Positions 30,779 to 40,831 of a DNA stretch of 64,000 bases are shown here, one piece after another. The notes beneath the pieces are model-generated. The model did not search any database, was not told the origin of the DNA, and saw nothing but the letters and a program-made list of their open reading frames with translations. The DNA is from Isochrysis galbana (Eukaryota; Haptophyta; Isochrysidales; Isochrysidaceae), in the NCBI GenBank assembly GCA_018136815.1, contig CM030935.1, positions 2,454,192 through 2,518,191 of the forward strand. Direction: 5' to 3'. How positions within the stretch are numbered: the stretch's first letter is position 1; every line of letters begins with the position of its first letter. A program made the position numbers and the translations under genes.

Positions 30779-31696
30779 CAACCTACTTTTATAAGTGGGG
30801 GTCAATGGGGGCCTCGCGCCCCCCCTCTCCATCGCGGACACCCCCCGGGGTGGGCCCGTACAATCAACCCCAGCCCCTGCCCTTTGGCAGGGGCTGGGCA
30901 ATCAACACTCTGGTCCAGACCCCTAGTGGGCGCGGGCCGAGACTCGCACTCCCACGCCCAGCATGGGCCTGCCCTCGAGCTGACTCCCCCCCCTCCCCTG
31001 GTCGCCAGGCATACAGAGGCCACTGGGAGGCTCCAATGGCCAGCGTGGCAAGCGTGGGAGAGGCAGGGGGGGCCAGGGGCTGAGCCCCAGCCTCCACTGC
31101 CCCCTGAGCTGCCCTTGCTGGCCCTCTGGGAGCCCCCAAAGGCCCTCTGAGAGCAGGCCGTGGCGCGCCGCATGGCGACGCGCCGCAGGGAGAGGGGCGG
31201 AGGAGAATGGAGAGAGGGAGAGGGGGGAATCTGCGCCCCCCCCGATGGAGTGCGGTAAGAAACGGGCCCCGTTTGCGTTAGCAAACGGGCGAAGGGGGGC
31301 GGTTGGCGACAGGAGGGGCGAGAAGAAGGGAATGGCTCAAGACGTCCCTGTGGCAGGTATCGGGGGGCGCAGTCATTTATTTCTTCGAGGACTGCTCGCG
31401 GCGCGAGCTGTAAGGGCCGTTCTGCTTCACGACGAGAGGTCCCTCCCCCCCCCCCGGTGTTTTTCCCCGGAGAGTCGGCCGGCGTCGACCGGTCCGCCTC
31501 AATGGGTTTTCCCTCATTGTAACTTGTGGGGAGTTATAATGGGAGCCGGGGGTTTGCGAGGGGGGAGATTTGAAGGGATACATTGGTGTATGTGTCTGTG
31601 CCATCACTTCAAGGCGTGCGGGCAAGTGCGCTGAGGGGTGTCGTGATAGTACCGGGCTAGTGGGAGTAGTGGTACTAACGCTCAGTTGTTTTATTA
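30779..31696 (+). mobile_element. Element E, distant relative of S
   Basis: 918 bp flanked by TGGGTGATTACTAGCGAG (30761-30778 and 31697-31714), 18 of 18. The unoccupied site exists at 62351-62368 in the F copy there. Starts CAACCTACTTTTATAAGTGG (hairpin ACTT-TTAT-AAGT), GGTCA-ATGG, then a GC-rich body sharing 'GGCAGGGG' and 'GCCCCAGCCTCC' blocks with S. Contains a perfect hairpin CCCGTTTGC-GTTA-GCAAACGGG at 31268-31289. Its 3' end differs from S: CTCAGTTGTTTTATTA. Confidence 0.88.
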
Positions 31697-31739
31697 TGGG
31701 TGATTACTAGCGAGAGACCACACACAAGGCAGTAGGGGC

Positions 31740-32250
31740 TCAAGGGTACGAGGGGTTACGGTATGCTGTAGCGTAGTCTCTGTAGGCGGGGCTCTGGAGA
31801 GCGAAAAACGCGGCCTCAGCCGGCAATTTTGGCTCGCTTGCGGCACTTGGGGTTGGGCTGGACCGGATGCTAGGCAGAGGGTCTTCCTCCCACAACTCAG
31901 CTTGCCCCAACATAGCTGTGGTCAATTCGGGGTCCTCGGGCACTTGAAGGCTAGCGTCCACAGGAGTGGCCTCTACGTTTGAATCAACGACGGCCGAGCG
32001 GTCGAGAGTCTCAGGACGCTCCTGGGAAGCCGGAAAATAGCGAATTAGCCTGCAGAGGCTCGCGAATGCGACAAGCGTGCGAGGCATCTCAGTTTTGGAA
32101 CGGAGGTAGTAATCTAAAGTCATATATCATATAGCATTTTAATATTAAATTTGCTTCATTTATAAATACCATTTTATTATGGTTATAATTATAATTTGCA
32201 ATAGCTTACCATAAACCATAAAATCATAGCTAATAATAAATTTGTGCCAC
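31740..32250. other. End of TIR element and AT-rich spacer
   Basis: A 127-codon minus-strand frame starts just outside the TIR and covers 31740-32123, rich in acidic residues, no family recognised. Beyond 32112 the sequence is AT-rich (32125-32250) with no gene. Confidence 0.4.
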
Positions 32251-32256
32251 TCTCAA

Positions 32257-32540
32257 TCAAACACCAGTGCAGCGCTTCACCTTCTTCGTCATCCTTTCTC
32301 CTTCATCCTCGGCGACTGGAACTATCGTTAAACCGATAGGGTCATGGAGCGCGCGCCCCTCCCCTCCTCCCCTGCCGCCAACCCCGCCACGACCACGACA
32401 GACGACCGGGCCATGCTCGACGCTAGACGCTAGACACTCGAAGCGCCCGCGAGAGGGCGCTCCCCCGACCCAGGTGCGCACGAGACACGTCCCGTGCCAC
32501 CCCCGGACAGCTGCGCATGAGCAAGGCCAACATGGCCCAC
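32257..32540 (+). mobile_element. LINE-type endonuclease fragment joined to a 'MERA' 5' end
   Basis: Translation before 32322 gives 'FILGDWNYR', the GDWN motif of an APE-type LINE endonuclease. Then hairpin CTATCG-TTAAAC-CGATAG (32322-32339), 4 bases, ATG at 32344 and 'MERAPLPSSPAANPATTTT' to a stop within 30 codons. Same join type as at 12619 but at another endonuclease position. Confidence 0.5.
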
Positions 32541-32704
32541 AGCTCATGTTTTAGTTTTAAGACTTGAGAGCCACTAAGCAATACGCAATAAAAGATAAAG
32601 ATATTGATATTGCTAGAAATCCCGCGGTTTTGCTTGAAGGATTTGGTGAGAATCAGCATTTAGGCAATGTCTACCCTACGTGCTCTTGACGCAAGGCTAT
32701 GTTT

Positions 32705-33775
32705 TCACGCGGACGTTTCAGTGCGATAGATTCGCCCCGAGCCGCCTTGACAGGTTGGCATGACATGAAGCATGTCAACATTGACGTGCGGAGGCTGTTG
32801 TAACGCCCAAATGATAGAATTGGCCACATCCGTCGCCTTGAGTTCAGCCATACCATCATATACGGCCCCCGCCTTTTTTCCGTCACGAAGACGCACCTCA
32901 GAAAATTCAGTGCCTTCTCCCACAAGCCCTGGAGCGACGATGGTGGATCTAATGTTTGACGAATATGTCTCATACCGGAGAGCTTTGCAAAACGAGTGCA
33001 TGGCGCTCTTGGTGGCAACGTAAACAGAACCGCCTTCGTAAGGTTCAAGTCCAGCGATGGATCCCAAAGAAATCACATGACCTCGTTTCCGAGCCAGCAT
33101 ATAGGGCAGAACCTGCACGCGCATGAGGGAAGCACCGCGGATAGGCCGGTTGATTTACTTATGACAAGGCTTCATGCCGTTTTATGCATGGACAGGCTCA
33201 TCTGCGCGCCGTCAAAGAGGCGAGATCCTTACCTCATTGACCATTCGGAAAGCGCCATAGCAATTTGCATCGATCATCTCCTTCCAATCCTCGACTCTTG
33301 CATCTCCCACTTGAGAGACACCACGGGCAAGTCCCGCATTATTCACAAGTGTGTCTACATTCTCCAAGCACCCCGACTGCCTGAGCTCCTCGTATAACGA
33401 GTCGGAGGTGACATCGCCAGCGATGACTGTGACCTTGCAGGGCAGCTCTCGTCGCTCGATCTCGGCCTTAATCTCGAGGAGTCTTTCCTTCCGGCGCGCG
33501 ATAAGGACGAGATCCACCCCTTCGCGGGCGAGTGCACATGCTGTAGCGCGACCGATGCCGCTTGACGCGCCCGTCACAAGAGCGCAGCGGCCTTTCAGCG
33601 GTAGCAGCGGCGGTGGCGAGAAGAGCGCATCGAACGACTGCGTGGGCACCCCTGAGAGGGTGGCCAGCGTGGTGAAGAACCCCGACAGCATGGCCGACTC
33701 CTTTCCGACGCTCCCTCGAGAGATCAGACCGGCCCTCGCAGGCCCCCGACTCCCCCAATAGCCCCCGACTCCCAT
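32705..33775 (-). CDS. Short-chain dehydrogenase/reductase (classical SDR)
   Basis: Two exons, 33775-33233 and 33112-32705, 951 bases, 316 residues. NAD(P)-dependent oxidoreductase. Motifs: 'ALVTGASSGIGRATACALA' (cofactor-binding TGxxxGIG), 'NNAG' in 'VDTLVNNAGLARG', catalytic serine in 'HVISLGSIAG' and Y-x3-K in 'SVYVATKSAMHSF'. The arginines after the TGASSGIGR loop and in 'IARRKERL' favour NADP. The splice, MVNE to VLPYMLARKRGH, matches family spacing. ATG 33775 gives a Gly-rich lead; an inner ATG at 33691 gives 288 residues with a hydrophobic start, which might be a targeting or anchor segment. It resembles the YdfG/serine dehydrogenase group; the substrate is unknown. A 16-base C run lies 72 bases upstream on the coding strand. 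Confidence 0.9.
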
Positions 33776-33939
33776 TATTATGTGTACTCCCTAAGCTTAC
33801 AGTGCGAAAACCTAGTGAAGCTGCCGCCGCATCTGAGAAAAACACCGGGGGGGGGGGGGGGTTCCTCTCGTCAATGAACAATGAAGTAGAACGGCCACCG
33901 AGCATGGGGGGAGAGGCGGGCGCGGTCTCACAAGAGCCA

Positions 33940-34030
33940 GTCCTCCGCCAGCCTCACAGCGCCTCCTCGCCTCCGCCCCTGCTGGTCTGCTGGAGGGGCG
34001 AGGAGGCGCTGTGAGGTTGGTGGAGGGCTT
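33940..34030. repeat. Long inverted repeat, about 30-bp stem
   Basis: CCTCACAGCGCCTCCTCGCC at 33952-33971 pairs exactly with GGCGAGGAGGCGCTGTGAGG at 33997-34016; the stem extends about 10 bases further (CCTCCGCCAG against TTGGTGGAGG with wobble pairs). The loop is 25 bases. It could be a hairpin RNA or a transposon scar. Confidence 0.8.
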
Positions 34031-34035
34031 AGGAA

Positions 34036-34462
34036 ATGTGCCTGCCCCGCCCCTGCGCACGCACAGTCCGCCATCGCGCACGAGTACCTTGCTGGCGTAG
34101 GGTGGCTGACGGGTGCTACGGCGGGGCCGTCTGGGGTGTGCAGGGGGCTCTGGGGGCGAATGGTGCGGCCCGGGAAAGGAATCAGTGGGCGGGCTGTTCC
34201 CAGACGATATCATTAGTCATAAAACGTCACCTTTGCCCGTGGGGCCGTCGCGCCGTCGTCGCCCATACGCCTCCTGTCGTTGCCAAGAGACCTCCCCTCG
34301 CCTAGCAGGTGCTATGCGTTGAGGGCTGCGGAGTAGGGTGCTGTGTGTGGGCTGGAGTGGGGCCGCGCAGTAACTTTGTGTGGTCGGACAACGCGCGTGT
34401 GCGCGTGTGGTAGGCCGGGGTAGGTAGGAATATCAACATATCGTAAAACATACACTGTACCT
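34036..34462. other. No gene recognised
   Basis: Short low-complexity frames only. Confidence 0.35.
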
Positions 34463-34672
34463 CCTACGAGTCGGAGGGCAGCGACATCTCGCTCATCCTG
34501 AAGGTGAAGGTTGGGCAGCGTGTGGAGCACGAGACCCTCGGCGCGTGCATAATCTCGGCCATGGGCACAGGGACGCTACAGCACGGCGCGGACAAGTTGG
34601 AGGTGGAGTACTACTCAACGATCGACAAGAAGAAGAAGAAGAAGTGGGTCACGAAGGCCCTGATAGTCGCCC
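34463..34672 (+). CDS. Possible isolated exon, unknown protein
   Basis: The frame reads 'ISLILKVKVGQRVEHETLGA', 'CIISAMGTGTLQHGADKLEV', 'EYYSTIDKKKKKKWVTKALI', with a good donor (CAT-GTACGT) at 34672. Balanced composition and lack of repeats suggest coding, but no start exon or partner exon was found. It may be a remnant or part of an unseen gene. Confidence 0.35.
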
Positions 34673-34679
34673 ATGTACG

Positions 34680-35137
34680 TTGCAGGGAGGGAGCCCCAGG
34701 GAGTGCGGCCATGGGCCATGGGCGCGACTCTCGGAATTCTGGGACGAGAGAAAACGCGGGAAGCACACGGGGGCGCGCGCAAGGAAAGAAAGGGGGCGCA
34801 CACATGAGAAAACTAGGGAGGGGGATCGAGAGCGATCACCACTATCCTAACACACGGGGGAAAGACAGGAAGATCGGGATCGGAGGATCCCGATCGGACG
34901 GAGAGGATGCGGCGGCCCGAAGGGAGAAACCAAAACACGCGAAGGCGGGAAAACAAAGAGAGAGGGCCTCTCTTTGGGAAACCTAAAGGGCGGCTCTCCC
35001 TCTCCCCCTAACCGCAAAAGCCCCTCAAAGTAAAAGCAAAATCAACACGTAGAAGAGTGCATGAGATAGCTAGCCCATCATTGTGCGCTTGGGGTATGCG
35101 CGCTTGCGAATCTACACCCTAGTGCGCGCTTGCGAAT
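34680..35137. other. No gene; short repeat shared with 48507-48550
   Basis: The block AAACCTAAAGGGCGGCTCTC ... CCTAACCGCAA at 34978-35015 recurs at 48518-48547. Nothing else seen. Confidence 0.4.
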
Positions 35138-36715
35138 TCAGACCCAATTCTCTAGGTATGGCGAATTGTCACAACCGGCATCCTGAAACTGACGGAAGGT
35201 ATACATATGCAGCCAGTAGTTTGCGGCATACTTCACGCCGGTCTTGACAGGAAGGCTCTCATGATCTGTGCGATCATCCCGTTCGTACGGATCCGAGCTG
35301 AGGACAGACGGCCAAACCAGCGCACGGCCCTTTGCGGGGGTGACGGTGATATTTAGACGAGGAAAGTGCGTCTCGCCCCCTGTGTACGAGTTGTCGTCGC
35401 CAAGGTACATGAAGAAGGTATACATGCGTGGGCCCCAGGGAGATGATCGTGGTGAATTTTGATCGTGGTGCACTTTGTAGAATTGATCGACCTTGTATTC
35501 AAGCATCTGCATCAAGTGGGTCGAAGAGAGGTGGCTCAGTTATCTGACGGGCAAGTAGGTGCACTGTATGTCGCTGAAAATCATGCCGAATGATTCTGTA
35601 TTTGTCGCATCATGCCCTGTCCCTTACAACATGGCCCCGCACTCCACCTGCATGTATTCTGCATTATTGACGGGCACCCCGGTGTACTCCTCCACGCGAT
35701 TTTGCACGGCAATTACCGTGGGATCCCTGAGGCAGCCCCCACGGCACCATGAGGTCGATGAAGTGCGTGCTGCTTGGACCCCATCGCCAGCCTGTGAGCG
35801 CGTCCAAGGCGTGCCACTGCTGGAGCCCACTTTCAACAGGGTATCCGCCTCATCGTGCGACATAAAGTCGTCGAGCACGATCACCCAGGGACCGTCGGTC
35901 GTGGCAGGTGAGGACAGCACACGGGCGCCGGGACGGGCCGCAAGCGATTCAAACATGCGATCGCCCGAGCCAGGGGTCGCTGCTGGCTTCGATCCAGGCA
36001 ATCGACGGCATCTTGGCACTGGCTTCAAGCCGCAAGCAACGCACGTCCATGCACACTGCTCACGCATGTTGGGAATGGTGTAGCACCCGGTGTTCGAGAA
36101 ATTGGAAGCAGCAGAACCACGGACACGGTCGGCGCAATCCGGTAGCTTGTCGTGGCAATCGTCTGATTGGCAAAGTCTGCAAGTCACTGGGCACTGAGTC
36201 TTCATGAAACTTGGGTTGGACTCACACTCGCCAATGGATGCCCAGGTTGCACAATTTACATTGGAGTCTTTGCAGTTGCCACGAGCTTTGGGGATGCCGC
36301 TGCCGTCACAGATGCCGCAGCTAGCCTTGCACGACGTCTTCATGTAGCCAGGATTCGCGGCACATTCCCCTGCTGCCGCCCAGGCCTCGCATGCCGTGTT
36401 GTCGTCAGCACATTGAGCTGACAATGAGCTAGTTGAGGGCATGACCTTCTCTGCTGCATCCTGGCGTTCGGGCACAGAGCGACCGCGCTCCGGCACTTTG
36501 CTGTTTTCAGGTGGTGGCCGAAGCGTCGAGGGGTTGCCTCTATCCTTGAACAGCACAGCTCCCATCACCGAAGCAAGTGCAATGAAGGCAGCGCCGTACA
36601 TGAGCAACGAGCTGCTGCCGCCCTTCTTACCGCGCCGAGCGGCGGCCGTTGCCGCGGAGCCATTACTCTTGCCATTGCTGGCCGGGGCATCCTTGGCAGG
36701 CTTGCTCTTGACCAT
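35138..36715 (-). CDS. Prolyl 4-hydroxylase with N-terminal anchor and ShK domains
   Basis: Exons 36715-35648 and 35506-35138; 1437 bases, 478 residues. A Fe(II)/2-oxoglutarate oxygenase that hydroxylates proline in secreted proteins, probably in the ER/Golgi lumen. A basic start and one membrane segment ('SSLLMYGAAFIALASVMGAVLF') give type II topology. Then three Cys-rich ShK-type modules ('CADDNTACEAWAAAGEC...', 'CKDSNVNCATWASIGEC...', 'CHDKLPDCADR...'). The catalytic part begins 'WVIVLDDFMSHDEAD'; iron ligands H-x-D in 'VHHDQN', a distal His in 'TDHESLPV' and the 2-oxoglutarate lysine in 'GVKYAANYWLH' are all present. The splice EYMQ to MLEYKV restores the family spacing. The ATG is the first in frame. 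ShK modules usually come after the catalytic domain in animals but occur in front in algae and plants more rarely, which is worth noting. Confidence 0.93.
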
Positions 36716-36892
36716 GGGCACGCGACAGGCCGAGCGGAGCCGGCGGAGGAGAGCGGGGAGGGATGAGCGAGAGATGCGGGCGCTCGGCGGGCGCAGCGCG
36801 CTCGCCAAAAGCCGAGAGCGGGGAACGAAGGAACAAACTAACCAACCAACTAACTAATCATAAAATAACGAAATGGAAGAAAAGAAGTGTTG

Positions 36893-36915
36893 GAGTTTTC
36901 TTGTTGTCCTAATTT
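36893..36915. promoter_or_regulatory. Shared 23-bp upstream motif, copy 1
   Basis: GAGTTTTCTTGTTGTCC + TAATTT, 178 bases upstream of the prolyl 4-hydroxylase ATG. The same word with one change is at 54567-54589, 163 bases upstream of the neuferricin ATG, same orientation relative to the gene. Confidence 0.5.
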
Positions 36916-37135
36916 GATAATAATAACGCAACTTAGCAGGACCGAACGGCATTGATGTACAAGGTGCTGCGCCATAACAGCAAATTGACAGTTCAACACA
37001 CCCACCACTACTGCCACTAGTTCGGTACCATCACGACAAACCATAACGCACAACGCAAGAGGTTGCAACCTCAACCTCAGGTTTGGTTGTTTTTTTACAA
37101 TTGCCCCGTAAAATGTATAAAGAAATTAGAACTCA

Positions 37136-37225
37136 CCCCCCCCCCTTCCCCCCCTTCCCCCCCCTCGCCCTTTGCCCTCCCCCTTCCCCCTTCCCCCCTC
37201 GTACTCTCCCCCCCCCCCCCCCCCG
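37136..37225 (+). promoter_or_regulatory. C tracts upstream of the 37308 gene
   Basis: Repeated C runs ending in 17 C at 37208-37224, 84 bases before the ATG, on the coding strand. Confidence 0.4.
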
Positions 37226-37307
37226 CCGGTACTACGAGATGAGAGGCGGAGGACGGAGGAAGGACCCCCCTCCCCCCCTCTTTCTTTGCCTCTCTCCTCT
37301 CGCGCCC

Positions 37308-38039
37308 ATGTCCCTCCTCCGTCCAGTGGAGAGTGCATCGGAGCTCGAGGCGGAGTGCGCACTTGCGCTCGCGCGCATGCACCAGGGCCCCTGGTGCCCA
37401 CTGAGCGCCATGGGATGCCTGCACATGCGCACACCTCCTACCATCCCGGCAGAAACCCAGCGCTGCTGCTCGCGCAAGTTTGCGACAATGCATGATCTCA
37501 GGGCACACGCTGCGGCCGAGGCCGAGCACGCGCATCATGCAGTGATGCGCGCGATCGACAGTCTTCAGAGCGCGCAAGCAAGGGTCGGCCGGGCTGCGAC
37601 CGTCTCATCAAGCGCCTGCATGTGGCCGACGCTCAATGCGCCACCAATGCCGACCACTGACCAATTGCAATGGTTGTGCGTCTCCCTCAACCTCAAGGGC
37701 CGGGTGCCAAGGCGCTGGACCCGCACTGCATTCGCACGTCGTCAAGAGTCTCGTCGGGCGGCTCTGTGCCGGCTGCAGGCTCGACTTGCCGCGGTTGCTG
37801 AGAGTGGCGTGCCAAGTATCCACGCTGAGGCGATGCAGAGCGTGTACAAGTCATCGACCACAAGTTGCTGCAGCCGCCGCCCCTTGGCCTTGCACGAGGT
37901 CGTGCGCATGGGGCCCCACCGCGCCGCATCGCCGCCACAATTTGACTGGCAGTGGCCACTCAGCGCCGCACGCGCTCGACGTGCAGTTCGGGCACGTGAT
38001 CATCCCACCATCGACCCACGTGTATCTGCACGGCAATGA
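37308..38039 (+). CDS. Hypothetical protein with Cys/His finger-like motif
   Basis: 243 residues from ATG 37308, intronless as read. Residues about 28-62 hold 'WCPLSAMGCLHM' and, after a spacer, 'CCSRKFATMHDLRAHAAAEAEH', i.e. C-x5-C then F-x4-L-x2-H with more histidines, like a C2H2-type zinc finger. The rest is helical and Arg/Ala-rich; a second half contains 'WTRTAFARRQESRRAAL'. No signal or membrane segment. Its 3' end overlaps the convergent gene at 37960-38478 by 80 bases. No family recognised; a nucleic-acid-binding role would be a guess. Confidence 0.5.
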   Translation: MSLLRPVESASELEAECALALARMHQGPWCPLSAMGCLHMRTPPTIPAETQRCCSRKFATMHDLRAHAAAEAEHAHHAVMRAIDSLQSAQARVGRAATVSSSACMWPTLNAPPMPTTDQLQWLCVSLNLKGRVPRRWTRTAFARRQESRRAALCRLQARLAAVAESGVPSIHAEAMQSVYKSSTTSCCSRRPLALHEVVRMGPHRAASPPQFDWQWPLSAARARRAVRARDHPTIDPRVSARQ

Positions 38040-38478
38040 CCGTGATGGCAAGCACGGTCGTCCCACTCGCCAAGCCGATGGCGCGCCACGGGGACACCAC
38101 TTCATCAGCCGGCGAAAAGTAGTCAATCACCTTCCGCACCGAGTCATTCCATGTGAGGGCCTGCACGAGGAAGATGGAGTGAATGGCGCTATGGTACAAA
38201 ATGGAACGTACTCGGAGCCGGCGCGCGTCCTCCACAAAATCGGGCATTCGGCCACCCACCGCCTTGTCCAGTGGATCACAATTTCCGGGGGCGTGACGCG
38301 GGGTACGCCGTAGGGGGGCCTCCTCCTCACTCTCCTCCTCGCTGACGTCGCTGGCGTCACTGCCGCCGTTCCAGTCGTCTCCCGAGTCGTCGGTCTCCTC
38401 CTGCGCATCGGTCTCCGCCTCGTCGTCAGACGCGGGCACACGGTAGTCGACCACGGGACGCACACGCAGCGAGCGCAT
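37960..38478 (-). CDS. Hypothetical membrane protein with acidic N-terminus
   Basis: 172 residues from ATG 38478 ('MRSLRVRPVVDYRVP'). Residues 17-52 are strongly acidic ('SDASDVSEEESEEE'). Two hydrophobic stretches follow: 'SILYHSAIHSIFLVQAL' and 'AIGLASGTTVLAITVIAVQI', the second a clear membrane span, then a short charged tail. No family recognised. Convergent with the 37308 gene; the tail-to-tail overlap leaves open that only one of the two is real or that either uses an unseen intron. Confidence 0.5.
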   Translation of the reverse strand: MRSLRVRPVVDYRVPASDDEAETDAQEETDDSGDDWNGGSDASDVSEEESEEEAPLRRTPRHAPGNCDPLDKAVGGRMPDFVEDARRLRVRSILYHSAIHSIFLVQALTWNDSVRKVIDYFSPADEVVSPWRAIGLASGTTVLAITVIAVQIHVGRWWDDHVPELHVERVRR

Positions 38479-38599
38479 CGAGAGGAGCGTGGGGAGAGGG
38501 GGTGGTGGTGGAGAAAGCGGAGAGGGAAAAAGAAAACAAGCACATGTCGATACGTAAGACACCCAATGGGACAATGGGACAATGGGACAAGCTGATGTC

Positions 38600-38840
38600 A
38601 CCGATAACAGATAAGAAACAAGAAATCATTATGACCCGGCGCGGAGCGCCGAAGAAAGTGAGCGATGAAACTCAGCGTGCTGGTGACAGAGGGGTTAAGG
38701 AAAGTGTACAGGAGAAAAATCTCTGTTTTCTTACTGGTGCACCCCTACTGTACCCGTACACCTTCTACCTTCTAGCTTCTAGCCTTGGACCTTAGTTGTT
38801 AGTTGTTAGTTGGTGATGATGCCTCAGGTACTTACAGATA
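38600..38840. other. No gene recognised
   Basis: Spacer with TTCTAG and TTAGTTG repeats near 38770-38815. Confidence 0.35.
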
Positions 38841-38844
38841 CACT

Positions 38845-39060
38845 ACAAAATAAAAAAATTCAATATTCACGCCATGCCCTTGGCTCTGGTACTATACCGT
38901 GTAGCCACGCCATTTCCCCCTAAGCTCTGCTCTCCCCTCTCCCCCCTCCACCTGCCTTGCGGCTACGGCTACTCCCCTTGTACACTACGTAAGGGCTCGG
39001 GTTGTGAGGGGTGTCGGGGTTGGGCGGTTGGGCGGGGTGTCTCAACCCCTAGCCCCTAGC
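38845..39060 (-). mobile_element. LINE family A 3'-UTR-like fragment
   Basis: AAAAAAATTCAATATTCACGCC followed by CTCTCCCCCCTCCACCTGCC and TTGCGGC, the order of the family A 3' UTR in reverse (compare 6687-6830). Diverged; coding part absent. Confidence 0.6.
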
Positions 39061-40255
39061 GGTTCGGTTCTCTCCTTCCTCCTTCCTGTGCCGGCAGGTG
39101 ACCGGATTGCTCTTGGATGGGTTTTGGTATGGGGCCCTTGGGTTTTTTTTGAAGTAGTGGTGTCTAGCTAGTTTATTTAGTTAGTTAGTAGTTAGGCTCT
39201 GGCTCTGATTCTTTGCTCTTTGTTTTCGCTATTCCTTATTCCTAGCGAATCAAGCTCGCGCTTGATTGTGGGGCAAGTCTCAATCAGGGTTAGGGCATAG
39301 AGTGAAGAGACGTCTTGAGAGAGGGGGAGGGAGCGCGCTACATCACGACGACGGCCCACGAGACACCACCCCACATCACTCACTCGTGTTAAACGCTTTT
39401 TAACACCTCTGTCAGAAAGGTGTCTAACCAGGCCTAACAAGGATGATCCGGTTTCCACACGCCCACGGGGCTGTTGAACCGCCCAAACAGGCATATTACA
39501 CCCCACGGGGCGCCGTGCCTCCGGCTGCCGCCGCGCGGCTCGCCGAGCGCGAGCGCGCGAGCACAAGGCACAAGTACAAGAATGTGTGCTAGTGTGCTAG
39601 TGTCTAGTGTGCACTACGTAGGTGCACAACGCACAACCATGACTATGTATGTATGTGCGAAAGGAGAAGGAGACACGGATGGATAAGAATTACTACTAAT
39701 TATGGGTCGCTTTCGCGCTGTACGCTATCAGCTCCTGTAACATATACATACCATATCTAACACCATAACATCTTTTGCCTCACATATTATACTCGTGCGT
39801 GCGTGCGGGCTGCGACACAGTCCTCCATCAAGGTTCATAATGGTGCACGGGAGGCCAGCGTAAGCACGCTGTTCGGCGTGCCGTCCAGCATCCGCGCCCG
39901 AGTATGTCCACTTGAAGAGTGTGGGCATCGTAGCGGGCGGCGGGGGAACAGGCTCGGGCGCTAGAGGGGGAGGGGGGGGGGGGCGATAGCACAGACTACT
40001 AACTACTACTACTACTATTGTATTGTGGCGATATATCTTGGCATACTCTAATTATAATTACACTAGCCCCTTTTTTAACACCGGATCTCCGTTTTAACAG
40101 CTGTTTGTGTTAACACCCTGATCATCAAGGATGTGTTAACACCTTCCTCAGAGGGTGTTCTAGGCCGAAAATCCTGGTTTAGTGTTAAAACCCAGTCCCT
40201 GGGGGCGGGGGGGCTTTGGGTGGCGGCGTGTTCTAGGACACCGCGTTGTGGAGGC
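39061..40255. other. No gene; GTGTTAACACC repeats
   Basis: The palindromic word GTGTTAACACC or TTTTAACACC recurs at about 39398, 40073, 40109 and 40132. The stretch TTAACACCT...CAGA...GGTGT...CTA...GGCC occurs at 39400-39435 and 40132-40165. A G run lies at 39967-39983. Nothing coding is supported. Confidence 0.45.
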
Positions 40256-40259
40256 TCAG

Positions 40260-40420
40260 CCAATCGGCTTTCCCCACGTACATTCTGCCCCTAGCATGCC
40301 ATAAATAAGGCATGCCATGGATCTGGGTGGTTCCTCCCCCACAGCAGGGAGGAGTGGAGAGAGGGTGGGGGCTCGTGCCCCCCGATGGGTGAGCCAAGTA
40401 TAAACATAGTTGATGTTGAT
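40260..40420 (-). mobile_element. S element 5' part, truncated
   Basis: Reverse complement of the first 160 bases of S: GTGGTTCCTCCCCCACAG, GGGAGGAGTGGAGAGAGG, GGGCTCGTGCCCCCC, GAGCCAAGTATAAACATAGTTG. The 3' two thirds are missing. Confidence 0.75.
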
Positions 40421-40831
40421 GCCGCCAGAAGGCAGAGCATCAGGGTAACTAGTGGTCTCGCCAGAATGGGAGTTCATGTCTGGAGAGGGTGGCGCGGGGC
40501 GCCCCTATTGACACCTTTTACAACAAGAAGTTGTGTGGGGGAGCGAGAGAATGAGAATGCAGGAGGGCTAGCCGCACGTCTTTGACCTCTCTAGAGCCTC
40601 TCTTCATTCAGTCTTTGTTCAGCCCGTCGGAACAGAAAACAAGCTACAGACACACGCCTCGCCATGTCTAACGAAAAAGTGCAGTGTTCGCACAACGCAG
40701 AGAAAAGAGATCATGAACAAATGCCACATCTTTCTCCCTCCTCGATTTTTGCTGAGCTACTCATCATCAAGGGCTGCGTAGTCCGGCGATGACGGCAAGG
40801 CTCGGAAGCATGGAAACACGAGGCATCTGGC

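Larger units (their letters stand above)
29957..32111. mobile_element. TIR element with mariner/Stowaway-like ends, carrying repeat F and element E
   Basis: Left end TACTACCTCCGTTCCAAAAC (29957 on) and right end reverse complement at 32088-32111, 23 of 24 matching over 24 bases. The CTCCGTYYCAAAA core resembles plant mariner-like and Stowaway termini, which insert at TA. It starts directly after the right end of the previous element. Inside: repeat F (30435-30780, continuing at 31697-31765) interrupted by element E. No transposase is recognised, so it is likely non-autonomous. Confidence 0.65.
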
